This document shows, one piece after another, positions 37,380 to 46,211 of a stretch of 64,000 nt of DNA. The translations under genes and the position numbers were made by a program. Location of the stretch: the NCBI GenBank assembly GCA_018401435.1, contig JAGYJW010000012.1, forward strand, positions 62,001 to 126,000. Reading direction: 5' to 3'. This DNA comes from Deltaproteobacteria bacterium. Its GTDB lineage: Bacteria; Myxococcota_A; UBA796; UBA2385. Numbering within the stretch: the first letter of the stretch is position 1; the number at the start of each line of letters is the position of its first letter. A model generated the notes under the pieces. It did no database searches and had not been told where the DNA came from. It was given only the letters and a program-made list of their open reading frames with translations.

Positions 37380-38258
37380 ATGATCGGTCTGTCCGCGCGT
37401 TCCGCCGCCCTGCTGGGCGCTCTCTCGATCGGCGCCTTGGGTGCCGGCTGCCAGACCGACAAGGACGATGCCGAGCAGACGGGCGGAGGGCCCGACGCCG
37501 ACGCCCGCTTGCTCACCGACGTCTACTCCTGGGAGTGCATCGACTACGAGGCTGAAGATCCCTACTACCAGGGCGTCTTCGCCCAGGTGATCAGCCTGCA
37601 GTTCGCCCCGGATGCCTTGCCGTCCATGCGCCTGCCCTCTCCCGGCGGCTGCACGGCGCAGCTCAATATGTTCCCGGAAAACGCCGGCAGCCTGGGCACG
37701 GCCATCCCCGATCTCAGCGGGGATGTGCGCTGGGAGACCGATGTGGACGATGGCGTCTTCTCGGAGCGCAGCGCGGGCTTCTACAAGGACGACGTCTTCG
37801 AGGACAACCGCACCTGCAACAGCATCAACAATGTGCTGCTGGGCGGCACCCGCCTCGTGAACGCCGGCGCGCTGGATGGCGTAGGCACCCCCAACCCCGA
37901 AGACATCCCCAGCGTGGACTTCAGCGGCCTCAGCTACAACGACAGCACCGGCGTGCAGACCATCGAATGGGGGGATGCGGTCACGGCCAGCTGGGAGGCC
38001 CACGACTGGGATCAGGTCTGGGTTCAGGTCCGCCGCGAGCGCGAAGGCGTGGCCTGGGAGTCGGTGACCTGCAACGCCACCGGCCTGGACAGCTTCAGCC
38101 TGGGCGACGACGTGTGGGGACAGCTCGACGAGACCCTGGATGTCGAGCAGAACCAGCTCTATGTCGGATTTCAACGCAGCGAAGAGGTCATCACCGCCGA
38201 CGGCTACAAGGTCGAGGCCACCATCCGCGCGATGGCCGTGGCCCTGGTGCAGGACTGA
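37380..38258 (+). CDS. Lipoprotein of unknown function
   Basis: A 292-residue protein started at ATG 37380 (GGAGG at 37367-37371, spacing 8). GTG at 37377 is equally in frame. The signal peptide ends LGAGCQTDK, a clear lipobox. The body is acidic and probably beta-rich, with repeated Asp/Asn-rich loops (WETDVDDGVFSE, YNDSTGVQTIEWGD) and four Cys (ECIDYE, GGCTAQ, RTCNSI, VTCNAT). No domain is recognised. It stands alone and is followed by the receiver-like gene after 78 bp. Confidence 0.7.
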   Translation: MIGLSARSAALLGALSIGALGAGCQTDKDDAEQTGGGPDADARLLTDVYSWECIDYEAEDPYYQGVFAQVISLQFAPDALPSMRLPSPGGCTAQLNMFPENAGSLGTAIPDLSGDVRWETDVDDGVFSERSAGFYKDDVFEDNRTCNSINNVLLGGTRLVNAGALDGVGTPNPEDIPSVDFSGLSYNDSTGVQTIEWGDAVTASWEAHDWDQVWVQVRREREGVAWESVTCNATGLDSFSLGDDVWGQLDETLDVEQNQLYVGFQRSEEVITADGYKVEATIRAMAVALVQD

Positions 38259-38336
38259 GCCCACGGGTGACAGGCGACCCCTGGCGGACTACATTCCGGC
38301 GTCGTTCTCGGCGGATTCCGACTCCAGGCAGACCTC

Positions 38337-39118
38337 ATGACGATTCCGGCCGTGCTGGTGGTGGACCCCAACCCAGCGACCCACCGACGGGTCGCTGAGG
38401 CCTTTGACGGCTCCGGCTGGACCTTGCTGACGGCGCGGGATGCCCGCGAGGCCGAAGAGCACTTCGCCGCCCCGGTGCGGGTGCTGCTGGCCTCGGCCTC
38501 CTTGCCGGGCGGCAATGGCTACGAGCTGGCCCGCAGCTTGCGCGACCGCCAGCCCCAGGCCACCGTCCTGCTGATGACGGGTGGCTACGAGATCTACAAC
38601 GCCGCTCGGGCCGAGGCGGCTGAGGTGACCGGCCACCTCGCCAAGCCCTTCAGCGCCGAGGGCCTGCGGCGCCTCATCGAGGAGACCGTCGGTCCCTTCG
38701 ACGCCGATCTGGCCTTTGAAGCCCTCTCGGGCCATGCGCTGCTCTCGGCTTTGGACGAGGAGCTCGCGGCTCCCGCCCCAGGCCCCGCCCCAGGCCCCGC
38801 GCCTGCGCCCGCGCCGCGCGCCGCCCGGCGCCCTCGCTGGCATCCGAGCGGGTCGCGACCATCCTTCCCCGTGACTACAAAGAGCTGCCGCTGGTTGCCG
38901 TGGACCCCGACGTGGTGGGACCGGCCCTGGAGCGTGCGGTGATGGAGGTGCTCCCAGAAGTCGTGGAGGCTGTCCTGCGCCAGGCGCTGGTCAGCTCCCC
39001 CGCCTTCCGGGATCTCGTTTCGGTGGCGGTGGAAGAGGCGGTGCGCAACCAGCTCCCCGCCATCGCAGCCCGGGTCGTCGAGGCCCGCCTCGCCGAGATC
39101 GAGTCCAGCTCGGACTAG
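38337..39118 (+). CDS. Degenerate response-regulator receiver protein with helical C-terminus, one frameshift
   Basis: The first 120 residues form a CheY-like receiver: VLVVDPNPATHRRVAEAF, then LLASASLPGGNGYELA, LLMTGG and the conserved Lys in HLAKPFSAEGL. The phospho-acceptor Asp, expected just before xxLPG, is Ser53, so it should not be phosphorylated in the normal way. A Pro/Ala linker (PAPGPAPGPAPAPAP) follows. One base must then be restored near 38820 to read on through SERVATILPRDYKELP. The C-terminus is strongly helical and acidic, with PEVVEAVLRQALV and VEEAVRNQLPAIAARVVEARL, and stops at 39118. Without the shift a different frame would end at 38942. The helical tail may mediate binding to other proteins. 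Confidence 0.65.
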
Positions 39119-39268
39119 TTCAGCAGCGCGCAAGTCGCGCACCGTTGAACAAGTCCGATGCAGGCGGGGGCCTTGCCCCGCACCGGCCCCCTGGCCCTCG
39201 ACCCGTCCTGCACTCGGTGGCCCTTGGGGCCGCCCCTCCCCGATATTCCCCTCTGGAAAGACCCCGCC

Positions 39269-41950
39269 ATGGCCCTCATCGACTCTCTGCCCAAGCTCTA
39301 CGATCCCCAGTCTGCATCGGACCGCATCTATGCCGAATGGGAGGCCGCGGGCTTGTTCTCGCCGGATCCTGCGGCCCCGGGCGAGCCCTATAGCATCGTC
39401 ATCCCGCCCCCCAATGTGACGGGCTCCCTGCACATGGGCCACGCGCTCAACAACACGCTGCAGGACGTGCTGATCCGCTACAAGCGCATGGACGGCTACA
39501 ACACCCTGTGGGTCCCCGGTCTGGACCACGCCGGCATCGCGACCCAGTGGGTGGTGGAGCGCCAGCTGCGCGAACAGGGGCTCGACCGCCGCGAGATGGG
39601 CCGCGAGGCCTTCCTTCAGCGGGTGTGGGACTGGAAGGCCGAATCCGGCGGCACCATCGTGGACCAGCTGCGCAAGCTGGGGGTGAGCTGCGACTGGAAG
39701 CGCGAGCGCTTCACCCTGGACGAGGGCCTGTCCAGAGCCGTGACCGAGGTCTTCGTCCGCTACCACGAGGAGGGCCTGATTCACCGGGCCGAGCGCCTGA
39801 TCAACTGGGACCCGGTGGGCCTCACCGCCCTCTCAGACCTGGAGGTGGAGAACGAGGAGGGCCACGAGGCCGAGCTGTGGAGCTTCGCCTACCCGCTCAG
39901 CCCGTCTGCCCGGGCCAGGCTCGCCGGCCAGGACCACCCCGACGAGATCGTGGTGGCCACCACCCGCCCCGAGACCATGCTGGGCGATACCGCGGTGGCG
40001 GTGCACCCCGATGATCCCCGCTACCAGGCGCTCATCGGCTGCACGGTCCAGCACCCCTTCTTGGACCGGCAGATCCCCATCATCGCCGACGCCCAGCTCG
40101 TGGACCCCGCCTTTGGCACCGGCGCGGTCAAGATCACGCCCGCCCACGACTTCAACGACTTCGAGATGGGCAAGCGCCACGACCTGCCGATGATCAACAT
40201 CCTCAACCTCGACGCCACCCTCAACGGGGTCTGCGGCGAATTCGCTGGCATGGACCGCTACGAGGCCCGCAAGGCGGTGAAGGCGCGCATCGCCGAACTC
40301 GGCCTGGATCGCGGCAGCAAGGCCCACGTCATGGCCCTGCCCCGCAGCCAGCGCTCGGGCTCGCCGGTCGAGCCCATGCTCTCCACCCAGTGGTTCCTGA
40401 AGATGAAGTCCCTGGCCGCGCCTTCGATTGCGGCCGTCGAAAATGGCTTCACCCGCTTCGTTCCCAAGGGCTGGGAGAACACCTACTTCGCATGGATGCG
40501 CGATGTGAAGGACTGGTGCATCAGCCGGCAGCTCTGGTGGGGGCACCGCATCCCGGCCTGGTATGACGGCGAGGGCAACACCTATGTGGGCCGCAGCGAG
40601 GCCGAGGTGCGCCAGCGCCACGAGCTGCCCGACGACCTGGTCCTGCAGCAGGACGAGGACGTGTTGGACACCTGGTTCAGCTCGGCCCTGTGGCCCTACT
40701 CCACCCTGGGCTGGCCCGACAAGACGCCCGATCTGGCGCGCTATTACCCCACCAGCGTGCTGATCACGGGCTTTGACATCATCTTCTTCTGGGTGGCCCG
40801 CATGCTCTTCAGCGGCATCCACCACATGGGCGCGGTGCCCTTCCAGGATGTCTACATCCACGCCCTGGTCCGGGACGAATCCGGACAGAAAATGTCCAAG
40901 ACGAAGGGCAATGTGGTCGATCCGCTCGAGATCATCGACCTGCACGGGGCGGACGCCTTCCGCTTCACCCTGGTGGCCATGGCCGCGCAGGGGCGGGACA
41001 TCCTGTGGAATCCCGCCCGTGCCGAGGGCTATGTCAAGTTCCAGAACAAGATCTGGCAGGCCTTCCGTTTCACGATGATGCACCTGGAGCACTACGATCC
41101 CGCCGCGCCGCGCAGCCACAGCGCCTATGACCAGTGGATCCTCGCCCGGCTGGGAGAGGCCACCCGCCGGGTGCGCAAGGCCCTGGACGAGTACCGCTTC
41201 AATGACGTGGCCAACGAGATCTACAGCTTCACCTGGGATGAGCTGTGCGACTGGTACCTGGAGCTGTCCAAGGGCACGCTCTATGGCGACGGCGACGGCG
41301 CTTCGGTCGAGGCCGCCAAGCAGGGGGCCCGCCACACCCTGTGGAGGGTCTTTCACGCCCTGGTGCGCCTGGCCCACCCCATCATGCCCTTCTTGACCGA
41401 GGAGATCTGGCGGGCCCTGCCCCACACCGAGGGCACCGTGATGGTCCAGGCCTTCCCCAAGGCCGCGGAATTCCCCGACGACCCCGCCGCGTTGGCCGAG
41501 GTCGCCGCCTTGCAGGAGGCCATCACCGCCGTGCGCCGCATCCGCGCCGAGATGGACATCGCCCCCAAGGTGCCGATGAAGGCCAGCATCCCCGATGCCG
41601 GGCTCTTCGGCCTGCTGGATCGCCACGCCAAGGCCTTCTCCGACCTCGCCGGGGTGACGGAGCGACGGGCCGGCGGCCGGGATGGCATCTGCGCCACCGC
41701 CGTGGTCCGCGGCAAGGACCTCTTCCTGCCCCTGGAAGGCGTCATTGACATCGACGCCGAAAAAGAGCGCCTGGGCCGTGAAATCGGCAAGTCTGACAAG
41801 GATATCGTCGCGCTGGAGCGGCGCCTGAACCCGGGCTTCCGGGCCAAGGCCCCCGCCGATGTGGTCGCCGACTTCGACGCCAAGCTGGTGGCCGCCCGCG
41901 AGCGCAAGGAGCGGCTGGTGGAGGCCCTCGGGCTCTTCGCCCAGGGCTGA
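39269..41950 (+). CDS. valS: Valyl-tRNA synthetase
   Basis: An 893-residue class I aminoacyl-tRNA synthetase that charges tRNA-Val. It carries PPPNVTGSLHMGHAL (HIGH box) near residue 44, LDHAGIATQ, the editing-domain segments TTRPETMLGDTAVAVHP and GTGAVKITPAHDFND, and DWCISRQLWWGH. The KMSKS loop (QKMSKTKGNVVDP) lies near 542. A C-terminal coiled coil (DAEKERLGREIGKSDKDIVALERRL region) is typical of ValS rather than IleS or LeuS. The ATG at 39269 begins ALIDSLPKLYDP; the open frame upstream has no matching sequence. I see no T-box leader. It ends at a strong bidirectional terminator. Confidence 0.96.
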   Translation: MALIDSLPKLYDPQSASDRIYAEWEAAGLFSPDPAAPGEPYSIVIPPPNVTGSLHMGHALNNTLQDVLIRYKRMDGYNTLWVPGLDHAGIATQWVVERQLREQGLDRREMGREAFLQRVWDWKAESGGTIVDQLRKLGVSCDWKRERFTLDEGLSRAVTEVFVRYHEEGLIHRAERLINWDPVGLTALSDLEVENEEGHEAELWSFAYPLSPSARARLAGQDHPDEIVVATTRPETMLGDTAVAVHPDDPRYQALIGCTVQHPFLDRQIPIIADAQLVDPAFGTGAVKITPAHDFNDFEMGKRHDLPMINILNLDATLNGVCGEFAGMDRYEARKAVKARIAELGLDRGSKAHVMALPRSQRSGSPVEPMLSTQWFLKMKSLAAPSIAAVENGFTRFVPKGWENTYFAWMRDVKDWCISRQLWWGHRIPAWYDGEGNTYVGRSEAEVRQRHELPDDLVLQQDEDVLDTWFSSALWPYSTLGWPDKTPDLARYYPTSVLITGFDIIFFWVARMLFSGIHHMGAVPFQDVYIHALVRDESGQKMSKTKGNVVDPLEIIDLHGADAFRFTLVAMAAQGRDILWNPARAEGYVKFQNKIWQAFRFTMMHLEHYDPAAPRSHSAYDQWILARLGEATRRVRKALDEYRFNDVANEIYSFTWDELCDWYLELSKGTLYGDGDGASVEAAKQGARHTLWRVFHALVRLAHPIMPFLTEEIWRALPHTEGTVMVQAFPKAAEFPDDPAALAEVAALQEAITAVRRIRAEMDIAPKVPMKASIPDAGLFGLLDRHAKAFSDLAGVTERRAGGRDGICATAVVRGKDLFLPLEGVIDIDAEKERLGREIGKSDKDIVALERRLNPGFRAKAPADVVADFDAKLVAARERKERLVEALGLFAQG

Positions 41951-41979
41951 GGACGCCGCTTTCCAAGCCCCGACGCAAA

Positions 41980-42010
41980 GCGGCCCCCCAGGCATCTCCT
42001 GGGGGGCCGC
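41980..42010. terminator. Perfect bidirectional terminator between valS and the acyl-CoA dehydrogenase gene
   Basis: A perfect 13-bp inverted repeat (GCGGCCCCCCAGG and CCTGGGGGGCCGC) with a five-base loop (CATCT) sits 30 bp after valS and 25 bp after the stop of the convergent gene. No T run follows, but placement and stability are convincing. Confidence 0.8.
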
Positions 42011-42034
42011 GCTGCCGTCCTTCGTGCCTGGGGC

Positions 42035-43225
42035 TCAGTCCTGCTGGGGCTCGGCCGGGGGCTCAAAGGACGAGATGCCCGTGATCCAGCGCCCCAGGAT
42101 GAGGTTGTGGATGTCGTGGGTGCCCTCGTAGGTGTAGACGCTCTCGAGGTTGGCCATGTGGCGCATGATCGGGTATTCGTCAAGAATGCCGTTCGCGCCG
42201 TGGATTTCGCGCGACATCCGCGCGATCTGCAGGGCGATGTCCACGTTGTTCATCTTGGCCAGGGAGATCTGCTCGGGCTTGATGGTGCCGGCGTCCTTCA
42301 TCTGGCCCAGGTGCAGGGCCAGCAGCTGGCCCTTGGTGATCTCGCGCAGCATCCAGGCCAGCTTGTTCTGCACCAGCTGGAAGGACGCGATGGGGCGGCC
42401 GAACTGGATGCGGGACAGGGCGTAGTCCCGAGCCGACTGGAAGCAGGCCATGGCCGCGCCCAAGGCACCCCAGGAGATGCCGAAGCGGGCGTTGTTCAGG
42501 CAGGAGAAGGGCCCGCGCAGGCCGCGCACCTCGGGCAGCAGGCGGTCCTTGGGGATGCGGCAGTCTGCGAAGACCAGCTCGCTGGTGACGCTGGCCTTGA
42601 GCGAGTGCTTGTTCTTCATGATGGGGGCGGTGAAGCCGGGATCGTCCTTTTCGACGATGAAGCCTCGAATCACGCCGTCCAGCTTGGCCCAGACCACCGC
42701 GACATCGGCGATGGAGCCGTTGGTGATCCACATCTTGGCGCCGTTGAGCACGTAGTGGCTGCCGTCATCGACCGCCTTGGTGATCATGCCGCCGGGGTTG
42801 CTGCCAAAGTCCGGTTCGGTCAGGCCGAAGCAGCCGATCAGCCTGGCTGCGGCCATGCCCGGCAGGTACTTGTTCTTCTGTTCTTCCGAGCCGAATTTCC
42901 AGATGGGGAACATCGCCAGGGAGCCCTGGACGCTGACGAAGCTGCGCACGCCCGAATCGCCGCGCTCCAGCTCCTGGCAGGCCAGGCCATAGGCGACATT
43001 CGACATGCCCGCGCAGCCGTAGCCGTGCAGGTTCATGCCCAGCAGGCCCATCTCGCCGATCTGGGGGACCAGGTCCATGGGGAAGGTGCCGGCACGGCAG
43101 TGCTCCTCGATGACGGGGATGACCTGGTCATCCACCCAGCCTCGGACGAGATCCCGCACCATGCGCTCGTCTTCGCTGAGGTGTGAGTCAATGTTGTAGA
43201 GGTCGACGCCTTCGAAGCGGGCCAT
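42035..43225 (-). CDS. Acyl-CoA dehydrogenase, glutaryl-CoA dehydrogenase-like
   Basis: A 396-residue FAD enzyme. The acyl-CoA dehydrogenase fold is shown by GCFGLTEPDFGSNPGGM, KMWITNGSIADVAVVWAK, RFGISWGALGAAMACFQSARDYA and RIQFGRPIASFQLVQ. The C-terminal YEGTHDIHNLILGRWITGI contains the catalytic Glu and is close to glutaryl-CoA dehydrogenases (lysine/tryptophan breakdown), as is the N-terminal region with RSFVSVQGSLAMFPI. Glutaryl-CoA oxidation to crotonyl-CoA is the best guess, but other short-chain substrates are possible. The electron acceptor (ETF) is encoded elsewhere. Single gene, ended by the terminator at 41980-42010. Confidence 0.85.
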   Translation of the reverse strand: MARFEGVDLYNIDSHLSEDERMVRDLVRGWVDDQVIPVIEEHCRAGTFPMDLVPQIGEMGLLGMNLHGYGCAGMSNVAYGLACQELERGDSGVRSFVSVQGSLAMFPIWKFGSEEQKNKYLPGMAAARLIGCFGLTEPDFGSNPGGMITKAVDDGSHYVLNGAKMWITNGSIADVAVVWAKLDGVIRGFIVEKDDPGFTAPIMKNKHSLKASVTSELVFADCRIPKDRLLPEVRGLRGPFSCLNNARFGISWGALGAAMACFQSARDYALSRIQFGRPIASFQLVQNKLAWMLREITKGQLLALHLGQMKDAGTIKPEQISLAKMNNVDIALQIARMSREIHGANGILDEYPIMRHMANLESVYTYEGTHDIHNLILGRWITGISSFEPPAEPQQD

Positions 43226-43323
43226 GGTCTCTCCCAGTCGGAACGGTCCGTCCTTCTAGCCGACCCGACCCCGCCGGGCGACCCAGGCGACCGCTCCGGG
43301 CCCACAGCGGGCCTTCTGGGCGG

Positions 43324-44874
43324 TCAGCCGGCGAATTCCAGGGCCATCAGGTCCCAGGCCATCTCGACGGGGGCCTGATCGTCGGTGAGCACCCGGGCGT
43401 CCTCCCAGCCCGGCACCGGGCCCACGATCTTCTTGCGCAGGGCCTTCTTGATGCGGCCCAGGCCCCGGGCGTCGCCCACGGCCTCGATGTGGTCCGCGCC
43501 GGTGGTGATGGGCTTCTCGCGCTTGAGCGCGATGATGACGTCGTTGGACTGGGTGGCATCCAGCAGGAGCACCGTGGGAAAGACCTGCTTCATCGTGTGG
43601 AAGATCATCGCGGCCAGGTCGCGGCTCACGCCGCGCACGCTGGCCACATTGACGGCCAGCACAGCGTCTTCCTCCATATGGTCCCGCACCAGCTCGAAGA
43701 ACTCGACGGTGACCAGGTGAAAGGGGATGTAGGGCTGCCGGTAGGCGTCCATCATCACCAGGTCGTACTTCTTGTCGCTCATCTGCAAGAAGGTGCGGCC
43801 GTCCATGACGATGGGGTGGATGCGCGGGTCGGCATTGTCGAAGTACTTCAGGCCCACCTCGACCACCTCGCGGTCGATCTCGACCCCGTCCACCTCGGCG
43901 TCGGGGAAGGCCTCCAGCATCTGCCGGGCGATGGTCCCACCGGCCAGGCCGATGATCAGCGCGTCGTCCAGGGTCTCGGGCTGGTCCAACCACAGGGGGG
44001 TCGAGGCCATATAGGTCCAGACGCCGCGGATGTCGTAGTCGTCTCGGGGGCACTTGACCGAGTGAACGCCCACGCCTTCGTTCAGGTAGAGGTGAACGGC
44101 GTTCTTGCAGTCGCCATAGGGCTCTTCGACCACCTGGATGAAGTGGTAGAGGCTCTCCCCCTCCCAGAGCAGGCCCGGCATCGGCCGCACCTGGGTGTCG
44201 GGCACCAGCACCAGGGCCAGCAGGGCCACCGGGGCCGCCAGCCGCGCCTTGCCCTTGAGCACGGCCAGCAGGCTCACCGCCAGGAAGAGGCCACCCACCG
44301 CCAGGAAGGTCTTGCGCACCCCCAAGACGGGCACCAGCACCAGGGCCGGCAGAAAGGACCCGACGATGCTGCCAAAGGTGCTCAGGGCATAGAGGCGGCC
44401 GGCGGCCTGGCCGGCGTGTTCGACATCTTCGACCGCCAGGCGCACCGCCCAGGGGCTCACCATGCCCATCAAGGTGACCGGGATGGCCATCAGCGCCATC
44501 GACCCCAGCAGCCCGCCCACCAGGCTGGCGATGGCGACCATGGGCTCGGCCAGCTCCTCGCCATAGACCAGCGGACGCAGCGCCGCGCTGGCGATCTTGA
44601 GGATGGGCTGGGCCAGGATGGGGATGGCCAGCACAAAGACAGAGGCGACGGCGGTCACCTTGCCCAGGGCCTGGATGCTGGGGTGCTTGTCGGCTGTGCG
44701 GCCCCCCAGCCAGTAGCCCAGGCTGAGGCAGCCCATCAGCGACCCGATCAGGGCCGTCGTGACCAGCAGCGAGGTGCCGAAATAGGGCGCGAGCAGGCGC
44801 AGGCCGGTCATCTCGACGGCCATCACCGACATGCCGCTGGTGACGACGACGAGCTGGAGCAGGCGTCGGTTCAT
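43324..44874 (-). CDS. Membrane-anchored spermidine-synthase-like protein
   Basis: A 516-residue protein. The N-terminal half has about seven membrane helices (from LLQLVVVTSGMSVMAVEMTG to TFLAVGGLFLAVSLLAVL), including MGMVSPWAVRLA, a segment typical of this fused family. The C-terminal half is a Rossmann methyltransferase-like spermidine synthase domain with IIGLAGGTIARQML, VDGVEIDREVVEVG and YDLVMMDAYRQPYIPFHL. The last of these corresponds to the polyamine-binding loop, but the usual acid and Tyr residues are not all clear, so aminopropyl transfer is uncertain. Such proteins are common in deltaproteobacteria and mostly uncharacterised. A HEAT-repeat gene lies 43 bp upstream on the same strand. 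Confidence 0.75.
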   Translation of the reverse strand: MNRRLLQLVVVTSGMSVMAVEMTGLRLLAPYFGTSLLVTTALIGSLMGCLSLGYWLGGRTADKHPSIQALGKVTAVASVFVLAIPILAQPILKIASAALRPLVYGEELAEPMVAIASLVGGLLGSMALMAIPVTLMGMVSPWAVRLAVEDVEHAGQAAGRLYALSTFGSIVGSFLPALVLVPVLGVRKTFLAVGGLFLAVSLLAVLKGKARLAAPVALLALVLVPDTQVRPMPGLLWEGESLYHFIQVVEEPYGDCKNAVHLYLNEGVGVHSVKCPRDDYDIRGVWTYMASTPLWLDQPETLDDALIIGLAGGTIARQMLEAFPDAEVDGVEIDREVVEVGLKYFDNADPRIHPIVMDGRTFLQMSDKKYDLVMMDAYRQPYIPFHLVTVEFFELVRDHMEEDAVLAVNVASVRGVSRDLAAMIFHTMKQVFPTVLLLDATQSNDVIIALKREKPITTGADHIEAVGDARGLGRIKKALRKKIVGPVPGWEDARVLTDDQAPVEMAWDLMALEFAG

Positions 44875-44917
44875 GGGAGGGGTCGCCAGGGGAGGGGAGG
44901 GGAGGAGTCGGCCGGCA

Positions 44918-45307
44918 TCAGCGGCGGCGGATGCCGAAGGCGGCCAGGGTCTCGCGGGCGGCGCGGCGCACGCTGACGTCCATGTCGTCGGCGCGGGCCA
45001 TCAGGTCGTCGGCCGCGTCCCGGGCCCGCAGGTCTTCGATCGCGCGGCAGGCCTCGGCCCGCACCTTGGGGCTGGGATCCTGCAGGGCCGCCACCACCAG
45101 CGGCACCGCCCGGCTGTCTTCAGAGAAGCCCATCAGCTGCACCGCCAGAAAGCGCAGATCTTCGTCTGCGACGCTGTTCTGGTAGAGCTCCTCCAGATCG
45201 GGCAGGGCCTCTCCCCGATCAAAGAGCACCGCGTCATAGGCGGCGTCGGAGCGGTGGGGATCCTCATCCTTGAGGGCGGCGAAGAGGTCGGCGTAGCGGG
45301 GTCGCAT
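44918..45307 (-). CDS. HEAT-repeat protein
   Basis: A 129-residue cytoplasmic protein with two to three HEAT/PBS-lyase-type helical repeats: DLRFLAVQLMGFSEDSRAVP, DPSPKVRAEACRAIEDLRAR and DVSVRRAARETLAAFG. These make protein-binding surfaces. It lies upstream of, and probably in one transcript with, the spermidine-synthase-like gene. No catalytic motif is present. Confidence 0.75.
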   Translation of the reverse strand: MRPRYADLFAALKDEDPHRSDAAYDAVLFDRGEALPDLEELYQNSVADEDLRFLAVQLMGFSEDSRAVPLVVAALQDPSPKVRAEACRAIEDLRARDAADDLMARADDMDVSVRRAARETLAAFGIRRR

Positions 45308-45425
45308 GGCTGCCTGCAGGACCGGGGTGTTCGAAGGTCCGCAGCATAACGCCGGGATGCCGGGTGGGGCGCCTCAATCCCCAGGACCCGGGTTAGGCCG
45401 GCCCTCCCCTCTGCCCCAAGCTGCC

Positions 45426-46193
45426 ATGCACATCCTGGTCACCAACGACGACGGCTTCGAGGCGCCCGGCCTCATCGCCTTGGCCAACCACCTCGACCGC
45501 CTGGGCCAGGTGGTCCGCGTGGCGCCCGCCACCGAACAATCCGCCCGAAGCCACGCCCTCACCATGAACGAGCCCCTCCGGGTGCATGGCCAGGGCCCGG
45601 GTCGCTTCGCCGTCAACGGCACGCCGGCCGACTGTGTCTACATCGGCCTGCACCACCTCTGCGACCGTCGCCCGGATGTGGTGGTCTCGGGCATCAACCG
45701 CGGCACCAACCTGGGCGGAGATGTGCACTACTCGGGCACGGTCGCCGCCGCCCGCGAGGCCGCCTTGGCGGGGGTGCCGGCCCTCGCGGTCAGCCTGGAC
45801 ACGCCATCGGGCCGCCGCGACCGCGACCGCAATTGGGATAGCGCCGCCCTTCTGGCGGTTCATGTGGTGCAGATGATGCTGGCCAACAAGCTGCCCGCCG
45901 GCGCCTTGCTCAACCTCAACGTGCCCGATGTGCCCGCCGACCAGCTCAGCCGCCTGCATGTCACCCGGCTGGGGCGCCGCGAGTATGCGCCACGGGTGCA
46001 GGTCAACCGCGACCCGCGCGGCCGTGAGTACTACTGGATCGGCGGAGACCACGTCGGCTTCTGCGACGAGGAGGGCACCGACGGCTACTGGTTCTCGCGG
46101 GGGCACCCCACCTTGAGCCCCCTCAGCACCGACTCGACCGCCTTGGACCTGGTGGACGCCGTGGGCCGCTGGAAGGCCAGGCCCACGAGCTGA
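45426..46193 (+). CDS. surE: 5'/3'-nucleotidase SurE
   Basis: A 255-residue metal-dependent phosphatase that removes phosphate from nucleoside 5'- and 3'-monophosphates, with a role in survival and stress. The start MHILVTNDDGFEAPGL has the metal-binding NDDG motif (residues 7-10). VAPATEQSARSHALTM and VVSGINRGTNLGGDVHYSGTVAAAREA complete the conserved core. I chose the ATG at 45426, where family homology begins; the open frame extends to 45306 only by chance. It converges on the efflux gene at 46212 with an 18-bp gap. Confidence 0.93.
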   Translation: MHILVTNDDGFEAPGLIALANHLDRLGQVVRVAPATEQSARSHALTMNEPLRVHGQGPGRFAVNGTPADCVYIGLHHLCDRRPDVVVSGINRGTNLGGDVHYSGTVAAAREAALAGVPALAVSLDTPSGRRDRDRNWDSAALLAVHVVQMMLANKLPAGALLNLNVPDVPADQLSRLHVTRLGRREYAPRVQVNRDPRGREYYWIGGDHVGFCDEEGTDGYWFSRGHPTLSPLSTDSTALDLVDAVGRWKARPTS

Positions 46194-46211
46194 CGCACCG
46201 CGGGCTCGGCC

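Noticed and set aside
39119..39268. Possible T-box leader of valS
   Set aside because: No T-box consensus, specifier loop or antiterminator hairpin could be found; only a short GC-rich leader is present.
39833..41995. A 720-codon minus-strand frame opposite valS
   Set aside because: Antisense to a fully conserved synthetase.
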